Shown here: in pieces, positions 6,921 to 15,666 of the stretch
How the letters are laid out: the number at the start of each line of letters is the position of its first letter
Numbering within the stretch: position 1 is the first letter of the stretch
Source of the DNA: Azovibrio restrictus DSM 23866
Lineage (GTDB): Bacteria > Pseudomonadota > Gammaproteobacteria > Burkholderiales > Rhodocyclaceae
Length of the DNA: 64,000 bases
Assembly: GCF_000429665.1 (NCBI RefSeq)
Contig: NZ_AUCH01000014.1
Coordinates: 98,782 to 162,781, forward strand
Direction: 5' to 3'
The notes under the pieces: generated by a model
Database searches by the model: none
What the model was told of the DNA's origin: nothing
The model's input: only the letters and a program-made list of their open reading frames with translations
Made by a program: the position numbers and the translations under genes

Positions 6921-8816
6921 TCAGGCCCGGTAGTCCAGGCGCAGGCGCTCCTGCAGCAGCTGGGCCTGGCGGAAGGATTCCTGCAGCACCCGCTGGTCCA
7001 GTTCGTTCAGGCTGTAGGGGTCGATCCGGTTCGGGTCCTCGCCGGTTTTGGCCAGCAGCTGACCGCCCATGCGGATGGCCTGGATGAACTCGAAGGCGGC
7101 GATGTCGGCCTCGATGAGCTTCGCGTTCCGTTTGAGTTTCTGACCCCCCAGGCGCAGACGCTGGATGGTGTTGGTGGCCCTGACGCCATGCCTCAGGGCG
7201 TAGATGCGGGCGATGTCCACGAACAGCCGCACCCCCATGGTCTTCAGGTCCACCGTGTTCTGTTTGGCCTTTTCCGTGTTGAAGCGGGAGAACTTGCCCA
7301 GGGGCGGGATGGCCGTCAGGGCGTTCTTGGCCATCATGTGCAGGAAGATGGAGTTTTCCTGGCTCAGTCCGAACAGGTGGTCGCGCAGGGCCTCGGCCAG
7401 GCTGGCCTCCCCGTGCAGGGGGCGAAAGTCGAAGAAGATGGAGGCATTGAGCAGGGCTTCCGGGGTCGGGCTCCTGACCCAGCGGGAGAAGCGCTGCTGC
7501 CATTCTTCCAGGGTCAGGCACCATTCGGGGTTCCTGGCCATGATGTTGCCCTTGCAGAGGGGAAAACCCACCTGGTCCAGGGACTGGTTGACCTGATCGG
7601 CGAAGGCCAGGTACTGCTGGCGCTCCGCTTCCTGCTGTTCCGCACTGCTGGGCACGAAGATCAGGCCGTTGTCCTGGTCCGTGGAGAAGGTCTGCTCCAT
7701 CCGTCCTTCGGAACCGAAAGCCAGCCAGCAGTAGCTGCCAGGCAGCTCGTGGGCTGCTTCCACCAGGGCCAGGATGCGCTCGGCCACCCGGTCGTTGAGG
7801 GAGGAGATCAGGTTGGTGAGCTGTACCGCACCCATGCCCTGCAGGTACATGCCCCGGCCGGATTCGCGGATGGTGGCGACGATGGGGGCCAGGGCGGCCA
7901 CCGATTCGGCCTGTTCGATGGGGGCGGCCAGGGTGCCGAAGCCGGCCCGCTGGCGCATGAAGATGTCCCGTTCCGAAACCACCCCTAGCAGCAAACCTTC
8001 GTCATCGACCACGGGCACGTGGCGGATGCCCCGGGAGGTCATCTCCAGGGCGGCTTCCGCCAGGGTGTGGGTGGCATTCAGGGTGACGGGCCGGGGGCTC
8101 ATGATCCCGGCCGCCGTCAGGTCCTGGGCGCCGCCCAGGGCCAGGGAGCGGCGTACCAGGTCGGTCTCGGTGATGATGCCCACGGGCCGGCCCTGTTCCA
8201 CGACTACCACCGAACCCGTCTTCTCCTCGGCCATCAGGGCCTGGACGGCAGCGCAGGATTGCTCGGGCGCCACGCTCAGGGGGGCGCGCCGGAGCAGGCT
8301 GCCCAGGGGCAGACAGAGGACCTGTTCGGCCAGATAGCGGGCTTCCCGGTCCCGGGCCTGGCGTTCGCGCAGCTGTTCCAGGCCCCGCCAGGATTCTTCC
8401 AGCAGCCAGCGCCAGAGCTGGGGCGACTGCTGCAGGGCTTCCTGGGCCTTGCGGCCCAGCTGCCAGCAGAAGGCGTCGTCAGCCGCCAGGTAGATGTAGG
8501 CCGGCGGCCGTTGCCCCAGGGCCCATTCGCTGCCGAACAGGCTGCCCGGTCCGAGCTCGGCTTCCGGCGCCCCCAGGTGGGCGTTTTCCTGGCTGTCGGA
8601 CATGTGCAGGGCAATCCGGCCCTGCTTGACGATGAACAGGGTGGACAGGTCGCTCCCCAGATCCGGATGGGCCAGGTGAGCGCCCCGGGGATAGAACACC
8701 AGCCGGCTGTCCTGGAGCACCAGGGCGAGCAGGGACTCGGGCAGCCCCGCCAGGGGAGGGAGCTGCTTCAGGGTCTCCAGCTCATGGTCGATGATCATTT
8801 GCACGTCGCGGTTCAT
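6921..8816 (-). CDS. cNMP-binding / CBS-pair / DUF294 nucleotidyltransferase-like protein
   Basis: 631 residues. Domain order: cyclic-nucleotide-binding-like beta barrel (about 25-140), two CBS domains (about 185-300; motifs VVVEQGRPVGIITETDLVRR and VVDDEGLLLGVVSERDIFMR), a GlnD-like nucleotidyltransferase domain (about 340-470; GSEGRMEQ followed by STDQDNGLIF), and a DUF294 C-terminal domain. No membrane segments are seen. The intact G-S-x-G-R and D-x-D motifs suggest an active uridylyl- or adenylyltransferase-like site; the target is unknown. It is divergent from the two-subunit symporter across a 260-bp AT-rich spacer. That pairing supports nucleotide-sensing control of the transporter. 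ATG at 8816. Confidence 0.85.
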   Translation of the reverse strand: MNRDVQMIIDHELETLKQLPPLAGLPESLLALVLQDSRLVFYPRGAHLAHPDLGSDLSTLFIVKQGRIALHMSDSQENAHLGAPEAELGPGSLFGSEWALGQRPPAYIYLAADDAFCWQLGRKAQEALQQSPQLWRWLLEESWRGLEQLRERQARDREARYLAEQVLCLPLGSLLRRAPLSVAPEQSCAAVQALMAEEKTGSVVVVEQGRPVGIITETDLVRRSLALGGAQDLTAAGIMSPRPVTLNATHTLAEAALEMTSRGIRHVPVVDDEGLLLGVVSERDIFMRQRAGFGTLAAPIEQAESVAALAPIVATIRESGRGMYLQGMGAVQLTNLISSLNDRVAERILALVEAAHELPGSYCWLAFGSEGRMEQTFSTDQDNGLIFVPSSAEQQEAERQQYLAFADQVNQSLDQVGFPLCKGNIMARNPEWCLTLEEWQQRFSRWVRSPTPEALLNASIFFDFRPLHGEASLAEALRDHLFGLSQENSIFLHMMAKNALTAIPPLGKFSRFNTEKAKQNTVDLKTMGVRLFVDIARIYALRHGVRATNTIQRLRLGGQKLKRNAKLIEADIAAFEFIQAIRMGGQLLAKTGEDPNRIDPYSLNELDQRVLQESFRQAQLLQERLRLDYRA

Positions 8817-8941
8817 GAACCTGTTCCTCAGGGTGATGGGGCTTGCCGGTACCGTTCCTCAGGGCGTTTCCCGTCCTGGTATGCCGGTATTTTATTGCGC
8901 TTTGGTCGTTGTTTTGCTTGATAAATTTTTTGAATGTTTAC

Positions 8942-8962
8942 CATATAAAAATCGTTTATATG
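8942..8962. promoter_or_regulatory. Perfect 8-5-8 inverted repeat in the divergent symporter promoter region
   Basis: Arms CATATAAA and TTTATATG separated by five bases, inside the AT-rich stretch between the DUF294 gene and the symporter operon (8817-9076). Perfect symmetry and location upstream of both operons suggest a repressor or activator site. The protein is unknown and no core promoter could be fixed with confidence. Confidence 0.4.
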
Positions 8963-9076
8963 AATTTTATATCTGTAAGCAGGCTGTAAGTTCCGGGCTT
9001 CGATAATGGGTCACCGGAGATTACCCAAGGTGTTTCCGGGCGTAGCACCCACATATCTAATAATGGAGGAGTACAA

Positions 9077-9331
9077 ATGGACGACAAAAGCGCTGGCTAC
9101 TGGTCGGCAACCCTCGGGTTGCTCACCAAGATCCTGATCGTCTGGTTCCTGGTCTCGTTCGGCGCCGGCATCCTGTTTGCCGATGCCCTGAACAGCATCC
9201 ATCTCGGGGGTTATCCCCTGGGCTTCTGGTTTGCCCACCAGGGGTCGATCTACATCTTCATCGCGCTCATCTTCTTCTATGCCAAGAAGATGGGTGACAT
9301 CGATGAAAAGTTCGACGTACACGAAGACTGA
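9077..9331 (+). CDS. DUF4212 small subunit of sodium/solute symporter
   Basis: 84 residues with two predicted membrane helices (about 16-37 and 53-74) joined by a short loop, the pattern of the DUF4212 family. These small proteins are encoded directly upstream of VC_2705-type acetate/solute symporters and are thought to be a partner subunit. The ATG has a strong ribosome site GGAGGAG five bases upstream. The symporter gene follows after 11 bases, so the two form an operon. A long AT-rich leader lies upstream. Confidence 0.9.
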   Translation: MDDKSAGYWSATLGLLTKILIVWFLVSFGAGILFADALNSIHLGGYPLGFWFAHQGSIYIFIALIFFYAKKMGDIDEKFDVHED

Positions 9332-9342
9332 GAGGACCGACC

Positions 9343-11148
9343 ATGGATCTGCAAACTACTACCTACCTGGTGGTCGGTGCCAGCTTCGCGCTGTACATCG
9401 GTATCGCCATCTGGGCTCGCGCCGGTTCCACCAGCGAGTTCTATGCTGCCGGCGGCAGCGTGCACCCCGTCACCAACGGCATGGCCACGGCGGCGGACTG
9501 GATGTCTGCCGCTTCCTTCATCTCCATGGCCGGTCTGATCGCCAACATGGGGTACGGCGGCGGCCTGTTCCTCATGGGCTGGACCGGGGGTTACGTGCTG
9601 CTGGCCATGCTGCTGGCACCCTACCTGCGCAAGTTCGGCAAGTTCACCGTGCCCCAGTTCATCGCTGACCGCTTCTACTCCAAGAGCGCAGCCACTGTGG
9701 CTGTGGTCTGCCTGCTGACCGCTTCCACCACCTACATCATCGGCCAGATGACGGGTGTGGGCGTGGCCTTCTCGCGCTTCCTGGGGGTTTCCAGCGATAC
9801 CGGCATCTACATCGGCCAGGCCATCGTGTTCCTCTACGCCGTGTTCGGCGGCATGAAGGGCATCACCTACACCCAGGTGGCCCAGTACATCGTGTTGATC
9901 GCTGCCTACCTGGTGCCGGCCATCTTCATCTCCCTGAACCTGACCGGCAATCCCATCCCGCAGCTGGGCCTGGGTTCCGATCTGTCCGGCAGCGACATCT
10001 CCCTGCTGGCCCGTCTGGATCAGGTGGTGACCGACCTGGGCTTTGGCCAATACACGACCACCACGGCTGGCAGCACCCTGAACATGTTCGTGTACACCAT
10101 GTCCCTGATGATCGGGACTGCGGGTCTGCCCCACGTGATCATGCGCTTCTTCACCGTTCCCAGCGTCAAGGATGCCCGTGCTTCCGCCGGTTGGGCCCTG
10201 ATCTTCATCGCCCTGCTGTACACCACCGCGCCCGCCGTGGCGGCCATGGCCAAGTACAACCTGCATGCCACCGTGAATACCGCGGTAGCCGGCAAGGGTG
10301 ACCTGTACGCCGAGGAATCCAGCCTGAAGGTCGAGGATCGTCCCGCCTGGATGGCCCGTTGGGAAAAGACCGGTCTGCTGAAGTTCGAGGACAAGAACGG
10401 TGACGGCCGCATCCAGTACTACAACGACAAGACGAAGAGCGCCGATGCCAAGGCCAAGGCCGAAGCTGCCGGCTGGAAGGGCAACGAACTGACGGTGAAC
10501 GCCGACATCATCGTGCTCGCCAACCCGGAAATCGCCCTGCTGCCCAACTGGGTCATCGCCCTGGTGGCTGCCGGCGGTCTGGCTGCCGCCCTGTCTACCG
10601 CTGCCGGTCTGTTGATGGCTATTTCCTCTGCCGTCTCCCATGACCTGGTGAAGGGGGTGTTTGCGCCCGACATCAGCGAGAAGAACGAGCTGCTGGCCGG
10701 CAAGATCGCCATGGCCGTGGCCATCGTGATCTCCGGCTACCTGGGTCTGAATCCCCCGGGCTTCGCGGCCGGCACCGTGGCCCTGGCCTTCGGTATCGCT
10801 GCCTCCTCCCTGTTCCCGGTCATCATGATGGGCATCTTCTCCAAGAAGATGAACAAGGAAGGCGCCATTGCCGGGATGCTGGCGGGTCTGTTCGTGACCC
10901 TGTTCTACGTGTTCGCCCACAAGGGCATCCTGTTCATCAAGGGCACGGAGTTTGTGGACCTGATCGGCGGCCCCAACAGCTTCTTCGGCATCACGCCGGA
11001 AGCCTTTGGTGCCATCGGCGCCCTGGTGAACTTCGGTGTGGCCTACGTGGTCTTCAAGATGACCAAGGCGGCCCCCGATCACATCCAGCACCTGGTGGAA
11101 AGCGTACGTATTCCCCGGGGTTCCAAGATGGTGGATGGCGCCCACTAA
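9343..11148 (+). CDS. ActP-like cation:acetate symporter (VC_2705 subfamily of SSS family)
   Basis: 601 residues and about 13 hydrophobic helices of the sodium:solute symporter family. Family-like stretches include STSEFYAAGG, the GMATAADWMSAASFISMAG sodium-site region and YIIGQMTGVGVAFSR. Between helices, at about residues 300-390, is a soluble insert carrying an EF-hand-like loop DKNGDGRIQ, a trait of this subfamily. Expected substrate is acetate or another short-chain carboxylate with Na+; the exact substrate is inference. The ribosome site is a GAGGA just after the DUF4212 stop. Two hairpins follow the gene. Confidence 0.9.
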   Translation: MDLQTTTYLVVGASFALYIGIAIWARAGSTSEFYAAGGSVHPVTNGMATAADWMSAASFISMAGLIANMGYGGGLFLMGWTGGYVLLAMLLAPYLRKFGKFTVPQFIADRFYSKSAATVAVVCLLTASTTYIIGQMTGVGVAFSRFLGVSSDTGIYIGQAIVFLYAVFGGMKGITYTQVAQYIVLIAAYLVPAIFISLNLTGNPIPQLGLGSDLSGSDISLLARLDQVVTDLGFGQYTTTTAGSTLNMFVYTMSLMIGTAGLPHVIMRFFTVPSVKDARASAGWALIFIALLYTTAPAVAAMAKYNLHATVNTAVAGKGDLYAEESSLKVEDRPAWMARWEKTGLLKFEDKNGDGRIQYYNDKTKSADAKAKAEAAGWKGNELTVNADIIVLANPEIALLPNWVIALVAAGGLAAALSTAAGLLMAISSAVSHDLVKGVFAPDISEKNELLAGKIAMAVAIVISGYLGLNPPGFAAGTVALAFGIAASSLFPVIMMGIFSKKMNKEGAIAGMLAGLFVTLFYVFAHKGILFIKGTEFVDLIGGPNSFFGITPEAFGAIGALVNFGVAYVVFKMTKAAPDHIQHLVESVRIPRGSKMVDGAH

Positions 11149-11157
11149 GCGCCTGGC

Positions 11158-11217
11158 GTCACGGGCCTCAGGCCCGTGACTTCAGCCCGGGCCCGGCATT
11201 CTGCCGGGCTCGGGGCT
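11158..11217. repeat. Tandem hairpins between symporter and small membrane protein genes
   Basis: First hairpin 11158-11180: 11-bp perfect arms (GTCACGGGCCT and its complement) around a single base. Second hairpin at about 11184-11217: GC-rich arms around TTC with a one-base bulge. Neither is followed by a T-run, so they are not simple intrinsic terminators. They may limit read-through or stabilise the symporter mRNA 3' end. Confidence 0.5.
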
Positions 11218-11245
11218 TCAATGAATGCTGACCCTGGAGCACAAA

Positions 11246-11629
11246 ATGGTATTCGACATCAACGTCGCTATGACCTGGATCCTGTTTCTCGCCCTGTTCC
11301 CCATTGCCTTCTTCTGGCTGCGGCGGGCCTGGCGGATCTTTGCCCGCCAGGACTTCTCCGAAGTGGGCCTGAAGCGGGGCCTGCCGCCCGCCCATCCGGA
11401 AAAATTCGCACCCTACACGGGGGCCTTGAACCTGGTCGGGGGCGTGATCATCGCCTTCAACATCCTGGGGGTCGTCACCGGCTCCTTTGCCTACGATACC
11501 TGGAGCGCCATTGCAGGGATCACCATCTGGTGCAAGTTCTTCATGGATTTCATCATCAGCCGCCATGCCCATCCCACGGTCTGGGGGCGCAAGAAGCCGG
11601 AAGCGGGCAAGCCTGCACCGGGACTTTAG
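11246..11629 (+). CDS. Small membrane protein downstream of the symporter, function unknown
   Basis: 127 residues, not assigned to a family. Predicted membrane helices lie at about 9-27 (TWILFLALFPIAFFWLRRAW), 58-80 and possibly 85-105. The C-terminus is basic and Pro-rich (GRKKPEAGKPAPGL). The ATG at 11246 is preferred over 11225 because a GGAG ribosome site sits six bases upstream of it. It follows the symporter gene by about 100 bp, separated by two strong hairpins. A role in assembling or tuning the symporter is a guess from position only. Confidence 0.65.
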   Translation: MVFDINVAMTWILFLALFPIAFFWLRRAWRIFARQDFSEVGLKRGLPPAHPEKFAPYTGALNLVGGVIIAFNILGVVTGSFAYDTWSAIAGITIWCKFFMDFIISRHAHPTVWGRKKPEAGKPAPGL

Positions 11630-11679
11630 GCATGAGAATCTGTCGCTGACGGGAGTGTTTCTCCCGATCACGGCGCCTC

Positions 11680-11695
11680 TGTCCTGTTGGTGACA
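11680..11695 (+). promoter_or_regulatory. NifA-type upstream activator sequence
   Basis: TGT-N10-ACA (TGTCCTGTTGGTGACA), the classical NifA enhancer, centred about 117 bp upstream of the -24 element of the sigma-54 promoter at 11803-11818. The spacer between is AT-rich, as expected where DNA bends. The motif match and spacing are visible; NifA binding is inference. Confidence 0.72.
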
Positions 11696-11802
11696 TCAAA
11701 CAGGCTCTCCCTAAAGACAATTTTATATCTTGGCATCAATCCAACAAATTTCAGGGCAATGAATTAAAAAGGGTTTTATGTGATGTTTATATAAAAAAGG
11801 GC

Positions 11803-11818
11803 TGGTACGCCTGTTGCG
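11803..11818 (+). promoter_or_regulatory. Sigma-54 promoter of the ferredoxin-fixABCX-1 operon
   Basis: TGGTACGCCTGTTGCG has GG (11804-11805) and GC (11816-11817) separated by exactly ten bases. It differs from the TGGCACG-N4-TTGCW consensus at only two positions. Transcription would start near 11829, giving a short leader before the ferredoxin ATG at 11855. With the upstream TGT-N10-ACA element this is a textbook nif-type promoter. Confidence 0.82.
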
Positions 11819-11854
11819 ATGGATAGGCCGTGTTTAATCCATCCGGAGATTCTC

Positions 11855-12073
11855 ATGGCGTACAAGATCATCGCTTCCCAATGCACGGCCTGCGCAGCTT
11901 GCGAGTCCGTCTGTCCCAACCTGGCCATCAATGAAAAAGGTGGCGTCTTCGCCATCACGGCAAGCAAATGCACCGAGTGTGTCGGCCATTTCGATGAAGC
12001 CCAGTGCGTCATCGACTGTCCCGCCGACTGCATCGTGATCGACAAGGCTGTTCCCCGCTACGCAGCGGCCTGA
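11855..12073 (+). CDS. 2[4Fe-4S] ferredoxin, FdxN/YfhL-like
   Basis: 72-residue small electron carrier. The first cluster motif is C-x2-C-x2-C-x3-CP ([12 protein letters not shown]). The second is C-x2-C-x8-C-x3-CP with the eight-residue insertion typical of YfhL/FdxN-type ferredoxins linked to nitrogen fixation. It is the first gene after the sigma-54 promoter and stands 20 bases before fixA, so it is the likely low-potential acceptor of the FixABCX complex and donor toward nitrogenase. The ATG at 11855 has a CCGGAGA ribosome site; an upstream in-frame ATG at 11819 lies before the predicted transcript start. Confidence 0.9.
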   Translation: MAYKIIASQCTACAACESVCPNLAINEKGGVFAITASKCTECVGHFDEAQCVIDCPADCIVIDKAVPRYAAA

Positions 12074-12093
12074 ACACCTCCAGGGAGATCACC

Positions 12094-12939
12094 ATGCACA
12101 GCGTCGTCTGCATCAAGCAGGTGCCGGACTCGGCCCAGATCCGGGTGCACCCGGTCACCAACACCATCATGCGCCAGGGCGTCCCGGCCATCATCAACCC
12201 CTACGACCTGTTCGCCCTGGAAGAGGCCCTGCGCCTCAAGGACAGGTTCGGCGGCACGGTCACCGTGGTCACCATGGGCCCGCCCATGGCCGAGGCGGCC
12301 TTGCGGAAATGCCTGTCCTACGGGGCCGACGACGCCATTTTGGTGTCCGACCGGGCTTTCGCCGGCTCCGACACCCTGGCCACCTCTTTTGCCCTCACCT
12401 CGACCATCAGGAAGATCATGGAAAACATGCCGGTGGACCTGATCTTCACCGGCAAGCAGACCATCGACGGGGATACCGCCCAGGTGGGCCCTGGCATCGC
12501 CAAGCGGCTGGATTGCCAGCTGCTCACCTACGTTTCCAAGATCGTGGATGTGGATCTGGAACAGCGGGAAATCCAGGTGGAGCGCCGGGCCGAGGGGGGC
12601 GTGCAGTTCCTTAAGACCGCCATGCCCTGCCTGATCACCATGCTCGAAGGCACCAACGAGATGCGCTTCGGCGACCTGGACGACCTGTTCCGGGCTGCCC
12701 GCTACGACCTCAAGGTGTGGAACAAGGAGGCCGCCGGCATCGACGACGCCGAGATGATCGGCTTGAAGGGCAGCCCCACCGTGGTCAGCAAGGTGTTCGC
12801 ACCCCGGCCCCGCAGCCAGCGGGCCGAGATGATCGAGACCCAGGACAACGACCCGAAGAATCTGGCCGTCACCCTGCTGGCCAAGATGTTCACCCAGCAT
12901 CCCAAACTGGAAAAAGAAATCGCCAAGCGGGCCCGCTGA
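12094..12939 (+). CDS. fixA: Electron transfer flavoprotein beta subunit FixA, copy 1
   Basis: 281 residues, ETF-beta fold. The family start [18 protein letters not shown] is clear, with the [12 protein letters not shown] stretch, AMP/flavin-binding region ([25 protein letters not shown]) and the [16 protein letters not shown] signature. FixA with FixB carries the bifurcating flavin that oxidises NADH. One electron goes through FixCX to quinone, the other to ferredoxin or flavodoxin. The start is ATG 12094 with the ribosome site AGGGAG; an open frame from 12004 overlaps the ferredoxin. It is second gene of the sigma-54 operon. It differs clearly from copy 2 at 18862-19746 (roughly two thirds identical by eye). 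Confidence 0.95.
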   Translation: MHSVVCIKQVPDSAQIRVHPVTNTIMRQGVPAIINPYDLFALEEALRLKDRFGGTVTVVTMGPPMAEAALRKCLSYGADDAILVSDRAFAGSDTLATSFALTSTIRKIMENMPVDLIFTGKQTIDGDTAQVGPGIAKRLDCQLLTYVSKIVDVDLEQREIQVERRAEGGVQFLKTAMPCLITMLEGTNEMRFGDLDDLFRAARYDLKVWNKEAAGIDDAEMIGLKGSPTVVSKVFAPRPRSQRAEMIETQDNDPKNLAVTLLAKMFTQHPKLEKEIAKRAR

Positions 12940-12961
12940 CCTGAACCGAAAGGAGAACAGC

Positions 12962-14044
12962 ATGAGCGAACAAGCGAAAAAACCAGCGCGCAAAAAGGTC
13001 GAACTGGACCCGCGCTTCATCAATTACCGGCACGTCTGGGTCTTCGTGGAAAGCGAGCGGGGCGAGGTGCATCCGGTCTCCTGGGAGCTGCTGGGCGAGG
13101 GTAGGAAGCTCGCCGACGCCCTGGGCGTGCAGCTCTGCGGCGTGGTCATGGCCGGGCCTGGCGAGCGGGGCCGGGGCATCTGCGCCGAGGCCTTCCACTA
13201 CGGCGCCGACCAGTGCTACCTGGTGCAGGACCCGGTGCTGACCGACTACCGCAACGAGCCCTACACCAAGGCCCTCACCGACCTGGTGAACACCTACCAG
13301 CCGGAAATCCTCATGCTCGGGGCCTCGACCCTGGGCCGGGACCTGGCCGGTTCCGTGGCCACCACCCTGAAGACCGGCCTGGTGGCCGACTGTACCGAAC
13401 TGGTGATCGACGCCGAGAGCCGCAACCTGGCCTCGACCCGGCCCACCTTCGGCGGCTCCCTGCTGTGCACCATCCTCACCCAGCGGCACCGGCCCCAGAT
13501 GGCCACCGTGCGGCCCCGGGTGATGGGCATGCCCGAGGCGGACACCAGCCGCAGCGGCCAGATCATCGAGGTGCCGTTTTCCATGCTGGAGACCTCGATC
13601 ATCACCAAGGTGCTCGAATTCATCCCCGACGATACCCGCGACAAGCCCAACCTGCCCTTCGCCGACATCATCGTTTCCGGCGGCCGGGGCCTGAAGAAGC
13701 CGGAGAACTTCCAGCTGGTGTGGGACCTGGCCCAGGTCCTGGGCGCCGAGGTGGGTGGTTCCCGCCCCGTGGTCCAGGCCGGCTGGATCGAGCTGGACCG
13801 GCAGGTGGGCCAGTCGGGCAAGACCGTGCGGCCCAAGCTCTACATCGCCGCCGGCATCTCCGGCGCCATCCAGCACCGGGTGGGCATGGACGGGGCCGAC
13901 GTGATCATCGCCATCAACTCGGACCCGAACGCCCCTATCTTCGACTTCGCCCACTACGGCATCGTCGGCAACGCCATGACCATCCTGCCGGCACTGACCG
14001 AAGTCTTCAAATCCCACCTGGCCCAGGCCAGGAAAGCCGGTTGA
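12962..14044 (+). CDS. fixB: Electron transfer flavoprotein alpha subunit FixB, copy 1
   Basis: 360 residues, ETF-alpha. A short basic N-terminal tail leads to [24 protein letters not shown]. The C-terminal FAD-binding domain carries [14 protein letters not shown] near the middle and the strongly conserved [28 protein letters not shown] and [19 protein letters not shown] stretches. It partners FixA and binds the second flavin of the bifurcating complex. The ribosome site is AAAGGAG. It is separated from fixA by 22 bases and from fixC by 14. Confidence 0.95.
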   Translation: MSEQAKKPARKKVELDPRFINYRHVWVFVESERGEVHPVSWELLGEGRKLADALGVQLCGVVMAGPGERGRGICAEAFHYGADQCYLVQDPVLTDYRNEPYTKALTDLVNTYQPEILMLGASTLGRDLAGSVATTLKTGLVADCTELVIDAESRNLASTRPTFGGSLLCTILTQRHRPQMATVRPRVMGMPEADTSRSGQIIEVPFSMLETSIITKVLEFIPDDTRDKPNLPFADIIVSGGRGLKKPENFQLVWDLAQVLGAEVGGSRPVVQAGWIELDRQVGQSGKTVRPKLYIAAGISGAIQHRVGMDGADVIIAINSDPNAPIFDFAHYGIVGNAMTILPALTEVFKSHLAQARKAG

Positions 14045-14058
14045 GAGGAGCACAGACC

Positions 14059-15357
14059 ATGGCTGAAAAATTCGACGTGATCGTGGTGGGGGCCGGCATG
14101 GCCGGCAACGCTGCCGCCTACACCCTGGCCCAGGGCGGCCTCAAGGTGCTGCAGATCGAGCGGGGCGAAACCCCGGGCTCGAAGAACGTACAGGGCGCCA
14201 TCCTCTACTCGGACGCCATCGAGAAGATCATCCCCGACTTCCGCGACGAGGCGCCCCTGGAGCGGCACCTGATCGAGCAGCGGGTCTGGGTGCTGGACGA
14301 TACCTCCTACATGGGCACCCACTACCGTTCCGAGGACTTCAACAAGCCCCCCTATAACCGCTACACCATCATCCGCGCCCACTTCGACCAGTGGTTCAAC
14401 AAGAAGGCCAGGGAAGCCGGCGCCCTGACCATCTGCGAAACCACGGTTACCGAGCTGCTGCTCGACGGCAAGAAGGTGGTGGGCGTGCGCACCGACAGGA
14501 AGGGCGGCGAAATCTACGCCGACGCGGTGATCCTGGCCGACGGGGTCAATTCCCGCCTGGCGGTGAAGGCCGGTTTCAACAGCGAGATCAAGCCCAAGGA
14601 CGTGGCCCTGGCAGTCAAGGAAATCCACTTCCTGCCCCAGGAGACCATCGAGGCCCGTTTCAACATCGGCGAGGAAGAGGGCGTGGTGATCGAGATGGCC
14701 GGCAAGATCTCGGCCGGCATGATGGGCACCGGCTTTCTCTACACCAACAAGGAGTCGATCACCCTGGGGGTGGGCTGCATGCTCTCCGACTTCAAGGAGC
14801 AGCAGGTCACCCCCTACGAGCTGCTGGACCGGATGAAGGCCCATCCTTCCATCGCCCCCCTGATTGCCGGCAGCGAGATGAAGGAATACGCCGCCCACCT
14901 GATCCCCGAGGGCGGTTACAACGCCATACCCCAGGTCTATGGGGACGGCTGGCTGATCGCTGGCGACGCGGGCCAGTTCGTGAACGGCATCCACCGGGAA
15001 GGCTCCAATCTGGCCATGACCACCGGCATGCTGGCGGCCCGGACCCTGGTGGAACTGAAGGCGGCGGGCAAGCCCTTCAGCGCCGCCAACCTGTCCCGCT
15101 ACAAGGCCAAGCTGGACGAGAGCTTCGTCATGAAGGACCTGAAGAAGTACCGGCGCATGCCGGACATCTTCCACAACAACAAGCAGTTCTTCACCACCTA
15201 TCCCGACCTGCTCTCCAAGGCAGCCCAGACCCTGATCCGGGTAGATGGGGTGGACAAGAAGAGCAAGGAAAAGTCCATCAAGCAGAGCTTCATCAATGCC
15301 CGTACCCGGCTTGGCCTGATCGGCGACGCCTTCAAGTTCTGGCGCGCTGTCGAGTAA
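14059..15357 (+). CDS. fixC: FixC flavoprotein (ETF:quinone oxidoreductase-like), copy 1
   Basis: 432 residues. It begins with the FAD Rossmann motif [19 protein letters not shown] and the acidic end of strand 2 (QIERGE). Later blocks typical of ETF-QO/FixC are [52 protein letters not shown] and the [20 protein letters not shown] flavin-contact region. It passes the high-potential branch electrons from FixAB to quinone, with FixX. The start is ATG 14059 after GAGAGGAG; the open frame runs on upstream to 13213 inside fixB but that part is not FixC-like. Confidence 0.95.
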   Translation: MAEKFDVIVVGAGMAGNAAAYTLAQGGLKVLQIERGETPGSKNVQGAILYSDAIEKIIPDFRDEAPLERHLIEQRVWVLDDTSYMGTHYRSEDFNKPPYNRYTIIRAHFDQWFNKKAREAGALTICETTVTELLLDGKKVVGVRTDRKGGEIYADAVILADGVNSRLAVKAGFNSEIKPKDVALAVKEIHFLPQETIEARFNIGEEEGVVIEMAGKISAGMMGTGFLYTNKESITLGVGCMLSDFKEQQVTPYELLDRMKAHPSIAPLIAGSEMKEYAAHLIPEGGYNAIPQVYGDGWLIAGDAGQFVNGIHREGSNLAMTTGMLAARTLVELKAAGKPFSAANLSRYKAKLDESFVMKDLKKYRRMPDIFHNNKQFFTTYPDLLSKAAQTLIRVDGVDKKSKEKSIKQSFINARTRLGLIGDAFKFWRAVE

Positions 15358-15370
15358 AAGGAGATCCATC

Positions 15371-15658
15371 ATGTTGAAAGTCGAAGAGAAGCTGTTCCAG
15401 GACCGCTACCGGGTGGATGCGGGGCGCCCTCACATCAAGATCAAGGATGCCGAGACCTGTACCCACCAATGCAAATCCCAGCAATGCACGGTCTGCTGCC
15501 CAGCCGGCTGCTACATCCAGGAAGGCAACGGCAAGGTGGTGTTGATCACCGACGGCTGCCTGGAATGCGGCACCTGCCGCATCATCTGTGACGAGCATCG
15601 CAACGTGGATTGGGAATGGCCACGGGGTGGGTTCGGCATCCTGTTCAAATTCGGGTGA
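15371..15658 (+). CDS. fixX: FixX ferredoxin-like protein, copy 1
   Basis: 95 residues, the small [4Fe-4S] partner of FixC at the quinone end. Cysteines are grouped as CTHQCKSQQCTVCCPAGC and CLECGTCRIICDEHRNVDW, as in other FixX proteins; the tail GFGILFKFG is diagnostic. AAAAGGAGATCC ribosome site. It is 94 residues versus 95 in the second copy, and about two thirds of positions agree. Confidence 0.95.
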   Translation: MLKVEEKLFQDRYRVDAGRPHIKIKDAETCTHQCKSQQCTVCCPAGCYIQEGNGKVVLITDGCLECGTCRIICDEHRNVDWEWPRGGFGILFKFG

Positions 15659-15666
15659 GGCGGGCC

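Noticed and set aside
8963..11730. Shared AATTTTATATCT at 8963-8974 and 11719-11730 as a common regulatory site
   Set aside because: Both lie in AT-rich spacers where such a match is easily random, and neither copy is symmetric.
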